64,000 nucleotides of DNA from contig CM065883.1 of NCBI GenBank assembly GCA_033439255.1, positions 992,001 through 1,056,000 of the forward strand. Reading direction: 5' to 3'. The translations under genes and the position numbers were made by a program. This stretch comes from Hericium rajendrae (lineage: Eukaryota; Basidiomycota; Agaricomycetes; Russulales; Hericiaceae). Shown one piece after another: positions 10,567-22,140 of the stretch (the first letter of the stretch is position 1; each line of letters opens with the position of its first letter). The notes below the pieces were generated by a model, which saw nothing but the letters and a program-made list of their open reading frames with translations, was not told the DNA's origin and did no database searches.

Positions 10567-12361
10567 ATGACCACTTCGCAGCAAAGCGCGGAGGCGCCCA
10601 CAGTAAATGGCGCAAAGAAAAGCAGGAAGCGCTTCGTGGGCAGCAAAAGTTCAAGGCCATCGAAACCCGGAGTCACTCCTTCAGTCGCAAACCAGATTCC
10701 ACAGGATATCCTGTCTGACCCCCTGCTGAAAAATGCCATTCAACAATTGCCTTCGAATTACTCCTTTGAAGTTCACAAAACGATCCATCACATCCGGAAA
10801 AATGGGCCGCGGATGGTCGCACTACAAATGCCGGAAGGCCTGCAGATGTTTGCTTGTACTATCGCAGATATCATCGAACGGTAAGCAAGCTCAGACAAGA
10901 GACCCATTCTCGCTCACCATCTCCAAGATTTACAGACGCTTTGACGGTCATTATGGGCGACGTGACTTATGGTGCTTGCTGCATCGACGATTTCACGGCA
11001 GTTGCGTTGGGATGCGACATGCTCATCCACTATGGTCACAGTTGTTTAGGTGTGCAGGTTTCACTGTCTTCTGCTGCTTTTAGGCATGCTGAACGGCATC
11101 TGACCATAGTGCCTATGGATCAAACGACCATCAAGACACTTTACGTCTTCGTCGAGATAGCCATTGATTCGAACCACCTAGCTCAAACAATCCGACTGAA
11201 TTTTCCGGATGACAGGGAGACATTCCATGAGACGTTGCTCGATTCCGAACAACATGCAAGTCTCATACCTGCTGGCGAGCGCATTGGGCAAGGTCGCCAT
11301 CTCCGGATAGAAGGACCTGATACCCCAGCTGTGGACTATGAAAGCCAGAGCCCTGTTCGCAAAAGAGACCGACTGTCAAATCCTCCTCGGCTTGCTTTGG
11401 TATCTACAATACAATTTGTTGCCGCGCTGCAACGCCTAAAGGAAGATCTTACCACAAGCCACATTGCGTCTTCAACGGCAGACGGACCGTATTCCAATGG
11501 AAATCATGAAGACCAACACCCTCACATCTGGACAGGCGCTTATGACGCTATTATTCCACGGTCAAAACCCTTGTCGCCGGGCGAAATATTAGGATGCACG
11601 GCACCACAGCTGGCGGATGTAGATGCCTTGATGTACGATATTTTTAGCTCTGATATCCGACCTGCTGCTCAATCGTCTCCCTTCTAGATATCTTGGTGAC
11701 GGACGCTTCCATCTGGAGTCGATCATGATTGCAAATCCCAATGTCCCGGCCTTTCGTTACGACCCGTACTCGAAAAAGCTGACTCGGGAGCGATATGCGC
11801 ATCAGGAAATGAGGTGGATACGTGATGATGCAGTGCAGACTGCCAGGAAGAGTATCGATGTCATCGCTCATAGTCGGTCGCCCGCAGGAGAACTAACGCC
11901 TCATATCGATGAAGAGTCGCCTGTCTGGGGTGTCATTCTCGGTACGCTAGGACGGCAGGGCAGCTTCAAGCAACTACAGGTTAGTCGTGAGTCCTGTCTC
12001 TGACGCTTTGCATACTTAAAAACTTCATACCTAGGCGATTACCAGTCAACTTCGCAGCTCGCGCACATCTATTCCTTACGTACCGATACTCCTTTCCGAG
12101 CTATCCCCTGCGAAGCTCGCACTCTTCAATCCACATATAGCAACCTTCGTTCAAACATCGTGTCCCCGTCTCTCCATTGATTGGGGATATGCGTTCGATC
12201 GACCCCTTCTCACTCCTTACGAGACGGCCGTGGCGGTGGGTAAGGCGATAGGATGGATGAGCAAGGGCGAGGGTGAAAATGAGGGTAGCGGCGTCTATCC
12301 GATGGATTTCTATGCTGCCGGCACTCCTTGGGCAACTTCGCGCACGGCGGCCACATACTAA
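10567..12361 (+). CDS. DPH1: Diphthamide biosynthesis protein 1 (radical-type ACP transferase subunit)
   Basis: With Dph2 it transfers the 3-amino-3-carboxypropyl group of S-adenosylmethionine to a histidine of elongation factor 2, using a [4Fe-4S] cluster; cytosolic. CDS join(10567..10880,10928..11049,11110..11632,11688..11979,12035..12361), 525 residues, all five exons in frame with introns of 47-60 nt. Hallmarks: [38 protein letters not shown] (first cluster cysteine region), [27 protein letters not shown] with [17 protein letters not shown] (second cysteine region), and [14 protein letters not shown] near the C-terminus (third cysteine). The basic, low-complexity N-terminus (about 45 residues) is usual for fungal members. 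The start at 10567 follows CCGAC and no earlier in-frame ATG is needed. Confidence 0.95.
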
Positions 12362-12480
12362 TCAAGACGAGCTGAACGTGCCTCAATAGAACATGTACGA
12401 CTACAATGTATGTATAACATCGCCGAAGCAAAAAAAATTGTAGCACTAGATACCAACTCAACTCTAATAAACGTGGGCCT
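12362..12480. other. Short convergent intergenic region
   Basis: 119 bp between DPH1 (+) and the Zn2Cys6 gene (-). It must hold both 3' ends; an A-rich run is at about 12430. Nothing else seen. Confidence 0.5.
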
Positions 12481-15400
12481 CTAAAATGTGAAAATCGGCG
12501 GTAATCTCGACTGCATCGAGAGGCAGCTATCCAAGAAGTGCTCGAGATTCTGGGGATTGATGGGACCGCTCAACGACTCTATACCGGGAAAATGTCCTGC
12601 GAATACGCCGGGCCGAAGCGTCGACCAGAATGTATCCGAAGCCAACTCATGGCCCATAAGATCGGCCATGCTGGGCTGGGGCTGCGAGAGAACTCTCGTC
12701 GCTCGTTCGATACGCTGCAAGGCAGGGTCTGTGAGGAAAGGGTTCGCCGCCGTGCAGTAATTCGCAGGCTCGGTTGGAGGTCCGGTGACGCTGAGGACAT
12801 AGGCTGTGCGCTTCCGGATAACTTCAATGTGCTCCAGCGCGTTCGAGGACAGCGTGCTATAGGTGCCAAGATCCTTGAGGATCGATTGCGCTAATTCAAT
12901 CCATTCTTCCAATTCTTCATTCTGGGGATTGTGGGGATCCATGATGATGGCAACTGCCAGCATCACTAGTAGGATTCACGTTAGTGAGCGTGAAGCGTGC
13001 AACCGTGGTAATTGTCTTACGTGCAGCCTCGTACGCGTGCAGAACAAACGATGTCCATCGCAATTGCGCGCGGAGTACTTGAGATTGGAATAAAGATAGG
13101 ATCGACAAGAGACGTTTACTGGTTTTGGGCCGCGGGCCAATTCAGCAACAGCATGGGCTAAGCTGTGAAGCAGACATACCAAAAGATGAGACACATAGTC
13201 TTCGCGTGCACATGAAACGTATATAGTTTTCCGTCTGGGTCGGGCGTGTCATCTGCTTGTCCATCGCTCTCACCGGTTTTCTCGGAGCGAATGAACAAGA
13301 ATGGTCGCTAAGAACGCCTGTGAGTGTTTTGGTTGACCAGCTATCAAAAAAAAACCTCACCAGAAGGGCAGCGCGAGCGTGGTATACTTGCATAGTCATC
13401 ATTTGGCTCTGCATTCATCAACATTTTTGCACAAATGAGCTCGAAATCACCGTGACTAACCTGAAAGTGAATGTAGGGTCGTGCCATTGCTGACTGCGCC
13501 GACTGGTACCGGAAAGCAGCAGGAAGGTCCAGCTCAAATTTCCTGATCTGAACGTCAAAATCTATCACAGCACGGTATGTCGGCAGCGTAATTGAGAGAC
13601 ACTGATCCCACATGCGACCCATCATTTGTGCAAATTGACACTGAAGCAGGTGGAAGACTGAATGTGGACACCGTAGTCAGCGCGGCATGCGATATTCTGA
13701 CGACCGTGTACATACGTGAATCCGTCGGTTCGTCCAAGGGTTTGCCTCTTAGATCAGTAGCGGAATCCAGAATATCTGTCTGGTCAAGATTCAGAGGAAG
13801 CGCGACGTCCGTATGCTGCACCTGACGTGAGTGCCCGGGTATCATTTGCAAACGAGCTTGGCTTTACCTGATCAAAGATAATATATGGGCGTCGAAATTC
13901 CAGGCAGTGGAACCTGCTTCCGATGAGAACGTTGACTGTGATCGTAAGGCAATGTGGTTACCTGTCAAGTATGAATAATGACCCTATATGATAATGCGCT
14001 CGCTCAATGAAACACTGCGAAGACTGCAAAATCGATAATGCTCACACCAAATGCGCCGACGAATTTCTGCATCTTCGGGCCTCATATGCCAAGTTGTCTG
14101 GCCGTCACGGTTCATCGCGACTGACAGTCATGTGAGCAAACTGTCAAATGCGTCGAGCACTTCAGACCCACGGGTATGTGCCATTCGAATAGCGATCGCT
14201 GAAAAAGAGGTAAATCTGGAAGAGCTTGACTCGTACAGCTGTCAATGCTCACGTACTTGCAATATAATAACATTCCCCTGCATTGCCATCATTCTAACGA
14301 GATGATAATCAATACAATGCGCAACCTCTGATGACTTCGCGAAACAAACCCATTGGTACAATGCAAATAGAAGTAGTGCTTGTACGCGTTCGATGGATGA
14401 AATCGGTGGATGAGTTGCAGATATGAGGACTGATCGGGCAAATTCATATAGCCTTTGCCTCATGACATGACGTCCTTCAGGATATTCAGCAAATGTAACG
14501 GCCTACAAATATTATATTCCATCAGACTCGTCTCTAGGAATAAATGGCGATCTCGGACGCACATCTTGGTCGGATTCCGGGAGAAACTGCAGCGACAGTG
14601 CACAGGTGGTCGCAAGTAGTGCGGTAAACTCGATGCTTGGAGGAAGCGACGCCGATGAGAACGTCCGATAATAGCTTTCGAAGCATGGCCTGTGTAGGGC
14701 TGGCCATAGCCAGTGGACTGATGAAACCTCAAAATAATGATTCAAGAGGAAGTCTGTTATCTTATGATTCGGAAAATGAGTCGGCAAATCTGAGGGCATG
14801 ATGTTGATGCCCGCAGGACCGGTGCGGATCTAAATGGTATAAGTTTCCAATAGAACAGGAAAAAAAGAGCACCCTACATGATGAAGAATGTCAGCAATTG
14901 GGCCAAATGCAGGGGTCGACGATGAGGGTGCTGTCTCGGCTGCAGTCTGTTGAGAAAGCTGGCCCAGCGCAGCTGCGGCTACTTGAACGGCGTGATCATT
15001 GGCTCGGCTCAATTCTGCGCCACCTGAATTGGAAGATGTCAAAGGAGCTGCAACGGTAATGCTTGCTTGGAGCAGTTGGACCAAAGCATCAAGTCCTGCC
15101 AAGGCGGCGGGATCAAGACTGCTCAAAGTATTGGTTACCAGCCCTTCGAGATTATTGATACGGTCAGAAAGGTCTCGAGTGGGGCTCTTTTCAATCGACC
15201 TATCCACAGAGGGTAAGAACCTCTCCCGGAATGTTGATGTGGGCCAGACCTACTTTGGATTTCCATGTTCCTTCGGCTGTTCATACGTGCAGAGAGTCGG
15301 GGCGCCTCTACCGACGCTAATAAAGTTATATGGAACATGAGAAACATAGCAGATACGACATGAAAAGCTACTCACCATCTTTGGCATGGATGGCCACGGT

Positions 15401-15788
15401 CACACTGTATAATTTATGGAGTGACCCCAGTACCTGCGACCATGAATAAGACATACCTGTTGCTTTCGTTTATGACAGGCTACAGAAGATTAGAGCTCAG
15501 CAAGCATTTGACTCTAGTTGATCATCTTCCTTACGCTGACAACTCCTACCAGCCAAACATATATCGTCAGATGAGATTCGGTTATTATAATCATCATGAG
15601 ACTCACAAGACAATGCGGTTTCGCTTCAACTTCGGTTTGGAAGAGACGACCGTGCTGGCCTGAGGCGGGGGCGATTCACCAAAAGCCGACGCAATCGCCG
15701 AACCAGAGACGGTCTCGCTAGTCTGCTCTGAATCAGGTGCAGGAGTTCCATCACCGTTTACTGGGCTATGTCTGGTCTCTTCTGTCAT
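12481..15788 (-). CDS. Zn2Cys6 fungal-specific transcription factor
   Basis: Nuclear regulator with an N-terminal binuclear zinc cluster and a fungal_trans middle region. Start ATG 15788. Exons 1-8: 15788..15607, 15545..15535, 15479..15457, 15404..15376, 15316..15254, 15199..14878, 14829..14563, and one from 14502. Joined, exons 1-5 give SCQPCHKRKQQCDRGHPCQRC...LCTYEQ, i.e. C-x2-C-x6-C-x5-C-x2-C-x8-C, a complete cluster. A linker helix follows (DLSDRINNLEGLV), then the middle homology region (HYFEVSSVHWLWPALHRPCF, VQALLLFALYQW, IAIRMAHT, RPEDAEIRRRIW, ALPLNLDQTDI). Exon edges between about 14330 and 13000 are only partly resolved. The last exon ends at the stop 12483-12481 after an acidic helical segment. 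No target or pathway can be inferred. It is divergent from the next gene across 268 bp. Confidence 0.85.
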
Positions 15789-16056
15789 ACTGTAAGGACT
15801 CTACGGGAAAGGAATACTGTACGAGAGAAGAATTAAACAATCGGTCGAGCGCTACAAGGAGAGAGAAAGCCTGCATACGCCGTATCTAACGCCGAGAGGC
15901 CGCGCGGCGTTACCACCCTGACTAAGTGCCATTGTTTTGTACCGCCGGCCTTGCCACTGGCATGCCTTCGCCAGTGCCTTCGATTCCTTTTGTATCTAGC
16001 ATAATTTCCGAGCTCATCGATGCCAGTGGTACACCGTTAAACGATACACACTTTCG

Positions 16057-17215
16057 ATGGCTTACTGTTTGCGCTGCGATCGCGATTTTACCAGCTCTCG
16101 TGCCCTGGATCAGCATTATCAAGCTTCCAGCGCCCACCACATCTGCTCCGATTGTAACGTTGATTTCACAAGCTGGCTTGGGCTCAAAGAACATTGGGTG
16201 CAGAGCCCCGTCCACCATTATTGTCAATATGATGGCAATCACTTTGGCAGCAGCAGGGCTTTGGACATGCATCTGCGCAATGACCACTGCTTTTGCCGGA
16301 TGCATAGAAAGGTAATCCAGATTCTCCGAATGCCAGCCGAATTCAGAAATTGCTCCAGCTAATCGCTCATTTGTTCATTTCGCAGGTCCTCGACAGCGAA
16401 GTAGCGTTACATCAGCATTTCGTGCAAAGTTGGGACCATCACTATTGCCGATTTTGCAAGCAGCATTTTGGTGATGAGGACCAGCTCTATGACCACGCAG
16501 ATTCGTGTCATTATGCTTGTAGACCTTGTTGCCGGGTATGGACACATTTTTCCGGTTTGGATGACGTATAAAGTTGATTCTCGAAATTATATAGATATTT
16601 AGTACTGAAGCAAGGCAGGAAGATCATTTTACGGAGGACCATTATTATTGTTCACCATGCAAACGCCTCTTCCAGAGCCAGAGTAATCTCGACAGCCATC
16701 TCGCCTCCTCAACTCACCGCCCACGTAACGTCATCTGCCCTGGAAGGGGTTGCAGCAGGGGTTTCGTTTCAGTCTCGGCAATGATGCTTCACTTCGAATC
16801 CGGCACATGTCCATCTGGTTTAAATCGCCAAGAGCTCAATCGGCTGGTTGTACGTGCCGATCGAAACAATGTCATCACAAATCCCCGACGTCTCCTCACC
16901 GGTCCTGATGGACCTCGAGCTCCACCCATTGCTACAACGTGGGCAACAGTACTTTCGTGGAACGGCTCAGCATTCGAATGTTTCCTCTGTCATCGGACGT
17001 TTGGAACGCTTGCAGCTCTCAATTCGCACCTTCAAAGTCCGAGACACGAGGAGAGAATATATAAATGTCCGCAGTCCAGCTGCCAGTCAGAATTCCGCAC
17101 TTTAAGCTCCCTCTGCCAGCACGTCGAAAATGGGAGCTGCGGTGTCAGAAGGTTCAAGGAGGTGCAGAATGCGATTGACGGGTTAGTGAATGGAATGCGC
17201 GGTCTTACTTTTTAA
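16057..17215 (+). CDS. Multi-C2H2 zinc-finger protein
   Basis: CDS join(16057..16311,16386..16535,16595..17215), 341 residues, in frame throughout; introns of 74 and 59 nt. The protein is a string of irregular C2H2 units from the first residues (MAYCLRCDRDF...LDQHYQASSAHH, ICSDCNVDF...LKEHWVQSPVHH, YCRFCKQHF...LYDHADSCH, YYCSPCKRLF...LDSHLASSTHR, FECFLCHRTF...LNSHLQSPRH, YKCPQSSCQSEF...LCQHVENGSC). Spacing of about 20-25 residues with degenerate second histidines is like fungal proteins that bind RNA or partner proteins rather than classical DNA-binding arrays. Function unknown; possible transcriptional role is inference only. The N-terminus is well set because the first finger begins at residue 4. 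Confidence 0.8.
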
Positions 17216-17625
17216 AGCCTCGAGAGGCATACGGCCATTTCACGATACCCACCGCAGAGTACTGCTATTCTTCTTCGCTTGCATTAATCCTAATGCTTCC
17301 ATACGTGTATACCTGTATGACAGTACCGTAGATTGATATCTGTCTCTTTCAAACGCCACGATGTTACCTTCATACTGTATATAGTTACCTTCCCGAAGAT
17401 GGTGGACTAGCTGGAGCGACAGTATGTGTAAATTCATGGATTGTCCGTAAATTTAATGCGTAGCCTGCTGTACGCACAACAGGAATTTTCCCTTGTCAAA
17501 CTACTGAAAACATGGTAGAGATAGGTAAATAAACCGATGTTTTTGCAAGAACTTGAGTGACAAATCGGTCGACTAACTTATGTCGTATTCCGGGATACAG
17601 CAGAGAATACCGTGGGTATAATTAA
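17216..17625. other. Convergent intergenic, 410 bp
   Basis: 3' flanks of the C2H2 gene and the Far11 gene. AT-rich, no coding signal, no repeat noticed. Confidence 0.5.
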
Positions 17626-20600
17626 TTAGACCATCGCCTGGATTTCGGCAGGGAGATGGTTAGAAAGTGGATTAACTACCTCTGTCATGTTTTCAGGACG
17701 TTGTGCAGTGAGAAAAAGCTCCTGTAAGGGAGGTCCAAATGGACATCCGCCTCCAGGCGCTAGGCGAATGACATATTCATACTCTGTAAAATTGTGAGCC
17801 TGAGCTATGAAGCCCAGAGGTGATGCAAAACATACCCGTATGCATACTCCACCTCGTCAACACCTCCTCCAGAAGCAAAAGGCCCGGATTGGTCTCGGGG
17901 CATGGGACCCAACTCCTCTTCGTCTTCATCGTCTTCAGATTCGAAATCCACCGGCAAGTCGACATCATCGAGCCCAATGGGCAAAATCGGACGGAGCTTC
18001 TCCCCAGATGATGAACGGCGAGCGCCAGGGCCAGCCGGGGACTTAGTGAGCGCGGCCATCGTCTTCGGGCTCATATGCTGACATACAACAGTTAAGATAA
18101 CATCCATGTACACGACGCATATACGTACCTCCCAGTTGTTCAGATTCTCATCGGAGCTGTCTCTATCATCGCGGCCCAGATCCCGAGTGTCGTCATTCAA
18201 CTCGCCGATCGACACGATACTCTCACTATCGCTGATCCCATCCGCGAGCTCAGACGCAAGCTCAGGCAGTCTGTGCCAGGCTGAGTGGCTGCCACCCGCG
18301 GGTCCATGGGACGAGTGACTGTCGGACCAACCCAAGTCCGACAGGTACTCTTCGTATTCTTCCTCGAAGGCGATGTCTTCCGTAATGTATGGCAGGAAGA
18401 TATTGGGATCCGGCGCTTGGGCACGTACAGGAGGGAAGACGTCCGCCTCAACCACGTTGGGTGTACCAACAGGTCGAAGCAGCCCGGATAGTTCGGGACC
18501 CGGGTGGAGTCCCTCGATGTGATGCGACATGCTGACGGAGCGTCTGTGAGCTTGATTATGTGGTTGCGCGGCTTGCTGGCCGTAACGCTTGTTGTTATCT
18601 GGGACCCCGCGCGTTTAGACGGCTAGCAGACTGACGGATCATTGAATACGTACAGTGCTTGACTAATTGTCGAAGAGCCTGCTCTTGAGCCTACGACACA
18701 AAAATCAGTCAGCACGAGGGGAATTGCCGACATTGCCGTAATTACCTGTCCTTCTCCGATGTCATCGACCTCATTGCCCGTGAGCCATTCATCTCGCAAG
18801 TCAGGTCGACAGTGCAGATAGATCGCCGTAATCACTTGCATGTTTGCTGTATCCTCTGTGAGTATCGATTTGGAAATGAGTTACGCCTGATCTTACATTG
18901 GCGCCATTTACGTCCGCTGAATGGCACTTGACTCTTGATTAGTTTCAGAATGTGAAGCTGCAAAGTGGGGTGCTGGACTTTGAGGACTCGTTTCAGCACG
19001 GCCTGCATCAAACGTCAGCCGCGAATCAATCAGTTCGCTGAAACGAGCTTACAGTGCTCTTGTACTGAACCAGCATGCGTATACGATGCGATCGGTGTTT
19101 TGACAGCTTTTGCATGACCTTCGCGAAGTTAATGATTGAGAAAAAGTTACGCCACGAGAACTCGGTGAGCATGTCGATGTCCTCCTCGCTTTTCATCCCA
19201 TTCGGCAATACCGTGGTCCGGGTAACAGTTCGCCTCGGCGCGCTGAGCATATTATCTTCTATGCGAATCGACTGAGGGTTCTTGGAGAAGTTGAGCAGAC
19301 AGAATCGGAAGAAACTGGGCAGAATATCAGCACTAAACGATGCCGAAGAAAGGGGATACTCGCTTATTGTCCGGGGAATCAGCTTTGGAGACAACCGTAG
19401 TCGAAACGTCCTGCATGCCGAACATCTTCATGACCAGCAGCAGACAGTTCGTATCCAGGAGAAGTTGACCGAGATGATGGAACTTCATCACATCTGCGAA
19501 TAGTTGACACGTTAATGCTGACAAGCGCCGCGTACACAAATGTGAGCCTACGTGAGACTTTGAACCATTTCAGCGTGAGGAGCAAGACTGCGGAGACAGC
19601 TTTCGTAGTAATTTCTCGATGTCGCGTAATGTCAATCTCGTCCAACGTTGGAGGCGCAGAAGGAACAGGCTGGGGTTCTGGGCCTGCGTAAATCAGTACC
19701 CTGAAACGGGGCCAGAAGAATGAAATGCACCTGTGGGAACACCAGGAGGGAAACTCGTGGAAGCTGCGGATGGAGGGGGATTATTGGGAGACGAAGCCGA
19801 GACGATGGCAAGGAGAAGTTTCAGAAGTACGAGTACCCAATTTGACAACGCAGGCAGTACAGCGCTCTATGGGGTCCTTGGTTATGCACGATGTCTCTGC
19901 CTGAAAGAAAGGAACGCGCACGTAGATCTGTTCCACTCTCTTCAGCCGCATGAGGTCTTCTTTCCTTTGCCTCCATTGGCGTTTTTCCGCGCCAGATTGT
20001 GCCTCTTTCAACGCGGCTTCAGCCTCAGCGATCTTCACATCCAGAACGGCGACGTCGGGTAGCGCTTCCGTCTCAGAGTCCGACAAGGCCTCGTCCTTCA
20101 AGACGTAAGCACCGAATACCGAAGCTAAGGCCGACAGCGAGGCAAACTGTGACTCACATTGATGCTCATTTTATTGAAAGAGTCCCCCACGCCCTCCATG
20201 CCAGGCAATGCTCGAGGCCGCTCTCCGCGGTCATGCACTCTTCACGCGTCCGCCACATCTGCCATAATGCAAGGCTCACGTACATGTGTTTGTTGTACAG
20301 TTTGTCCGCTTCTTCGATTGCGTACGGCACGTACATGTCACGGCCCCGGCCCCTCCGAGAAAATGGGAACAGGAAGGGTCGCGACGGATCGGTTTGATAT
20401 TGCTGCTTCTTGGGCTTTGGGGAGGGCGGGGGTGAGGGGGCGGGTGTCGCCGGCTGCTGAACGGGTCGAAAGTTGTTATGCACTTGCGAGCCCTGGAAGC
20501 CCTGTGATGCATTGAAGCCAGAGCCTTGACTATCAGGTTCATCGTGGTGGTAATGATGGCGAACTGGGATGGGGCTATACGCCTCCGCTAATTTCATGGC

Positions 20601-22140
20601 CGGAATGGGAGCCACCGGTTGGAATGGCGCTGGGTCGGCAGCCAGAGGGGTCGGTGCAGGCGGGGCGGAGAACGTCGGATACTTGATGGCTAGCTCCTGG
20701 TGAAAGGCCTCCATGTCTAGCGGAGACGACTTGATTGGCGCAGCTACATTCGCATAGATTAGCATGGCACAAATATCTTGTTAGACAACGGGTACCTTCA
20801 TCAGGAATCGGGGAAAGGCCTGCAAGTTCGCGTGAGAGTTTCTTTACTCTGGCCAAGTCGCGGATCCCTCCACAACATGACAAGACAGATTTCCAAAGCA
20901 CCAAGAGGAGCTGAACGGAGATTGAGCATATACATCCCGACAGGAAACTGACCGTAACTACCTTCTTTACGGGGTATCCTTTCGCACTCTTGTCACGGAG
21001 CCCCGACACCACGTTAAAGAAGAATACTGGAAGAGGTGGGTCCATGCTCACTGCAACTCTTGAGCTCAAGTCTAAATTACGAAGGAGCGTCCACGTACTC
21101 AGCTCGTCGGCGAAATCGTCGTGTCCTTTGAAGACTTCGATCAAATGATAAAGCATGGCCAGGTAAACGGAAATTTCAGTTGTAATTTCCTCTAGAAATT
21201 CGCTTCGTTGCTCGGGTGCGAGACCGATGTTCATGACCTCCGCATCGGACAATGCACTACGGATTTTGATGTAAGCGAGCCGTAAGTGTTGATGCTAAGA
21301 TGTTAACGTTCGTCTCACCTTAAGAAATCATGCTTTGAGCTTGCGATCTTCATGGCCTCCACTATGTTACCCAAGCCATGCGCGGCGCGGACGACTTTAC
21401 AGTTCTCGAATATCCAATGAAGCTGATGCTCCGGAGAAGTTGTCTCCCGAAAGGTGCCTTTGCGGTTTCAATATACGTGATATACCCCAGAATCGAAGGT
21501 CTGACCTTGCAGGACATACAGAAGCCTCCGCGCGTTCGCGAAACGGATGACTGCATCCTTGTGTTCCAAGCTTTCGAGTAAGAGTTCCACATGCGCTTTC
21601 CGTGCCTGGAATGAGCTCCTGAGCCACTCTGGTTTCAATGAACGTTTGTGAGCCGCGTCATCATCGCTCTACAACCGCATGACGCACCTCCTTGGAACGA
21701 ACCCTCCCATGCATTCAGATTCTCGACCACCTGAGGCATTTCGACATAAGAATAGAACTCCTCGATTTCATTGAGGACCGTGTCCTCTTCATCATAACGG
21801 AAGTCGTAAAATGATTGCTATGGAAGACTTGAGTGGGGCTAGAAAGGCATACGAAGGAATCAGACGTACCTTGGGCTTCGGGGCAGACACGACCATGGCT
21901 TTCAGCTGGCCAAGCGTGATTGAATCGAGGTCGCTGCTCTGCCAGACATGTAAATAAGTTTGCCACACAGTTAATTTATATAGATACCATTGTGCCACGA
22001 GCCTTGTCAAACAAAGCAGAGAGGTCAATGGGTTAGAGATCGGAGTGCACGCTGGTGTCCAGGAAAGGCAGGTCGTCATACGAGAATGATGCACGTGATT
22101 GCTGAGAACGATGCATTTGAATTTCTGGCACGGTAATCAT
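17626..22140 (-). CDS. STRIPAK complex subunit Far11/HAM-2/STRIP1-2 homolog
   Basis: Scaffold of the striatin-interacting phosphatase and kinase complex, which in filamentous fungi controls hyphal fusion and sexual development; acts at the nuclear envelope/ER. Start ATG 22140 (alternative in-frame ATG 22116). Seen in order: N-terminal N1221-like region (SSDLDSITLGQLKAMVVSAP, SFYDFRYDEEDTVLNEIEEFY), a helical repeat region (LLLESLEHKDAVIRFANARR), SGLRDKSAKGYPVKKV with LLVLWKSVLSCCGG, a Pro/Gln-rich linker near 20400-20700, VPYAIEEADKLYNKHMYVSL, and a DUF3402-like half (KAVSAVLLLTLKWFKVSH, QLLLDTNCLLLVMKMF, LVQYKSTAVLKRVLKVQHP), then an acidic tail (ESEDDEDEEELG). A last exon reads YEYVIRLAPGGGCPFGPP and stops at 17628-17626; its splice to the preceding exon (donor near GTGGAG, acceptor CAGAG) is inferred. 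About 15 short introns. Confidence 0.9.
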
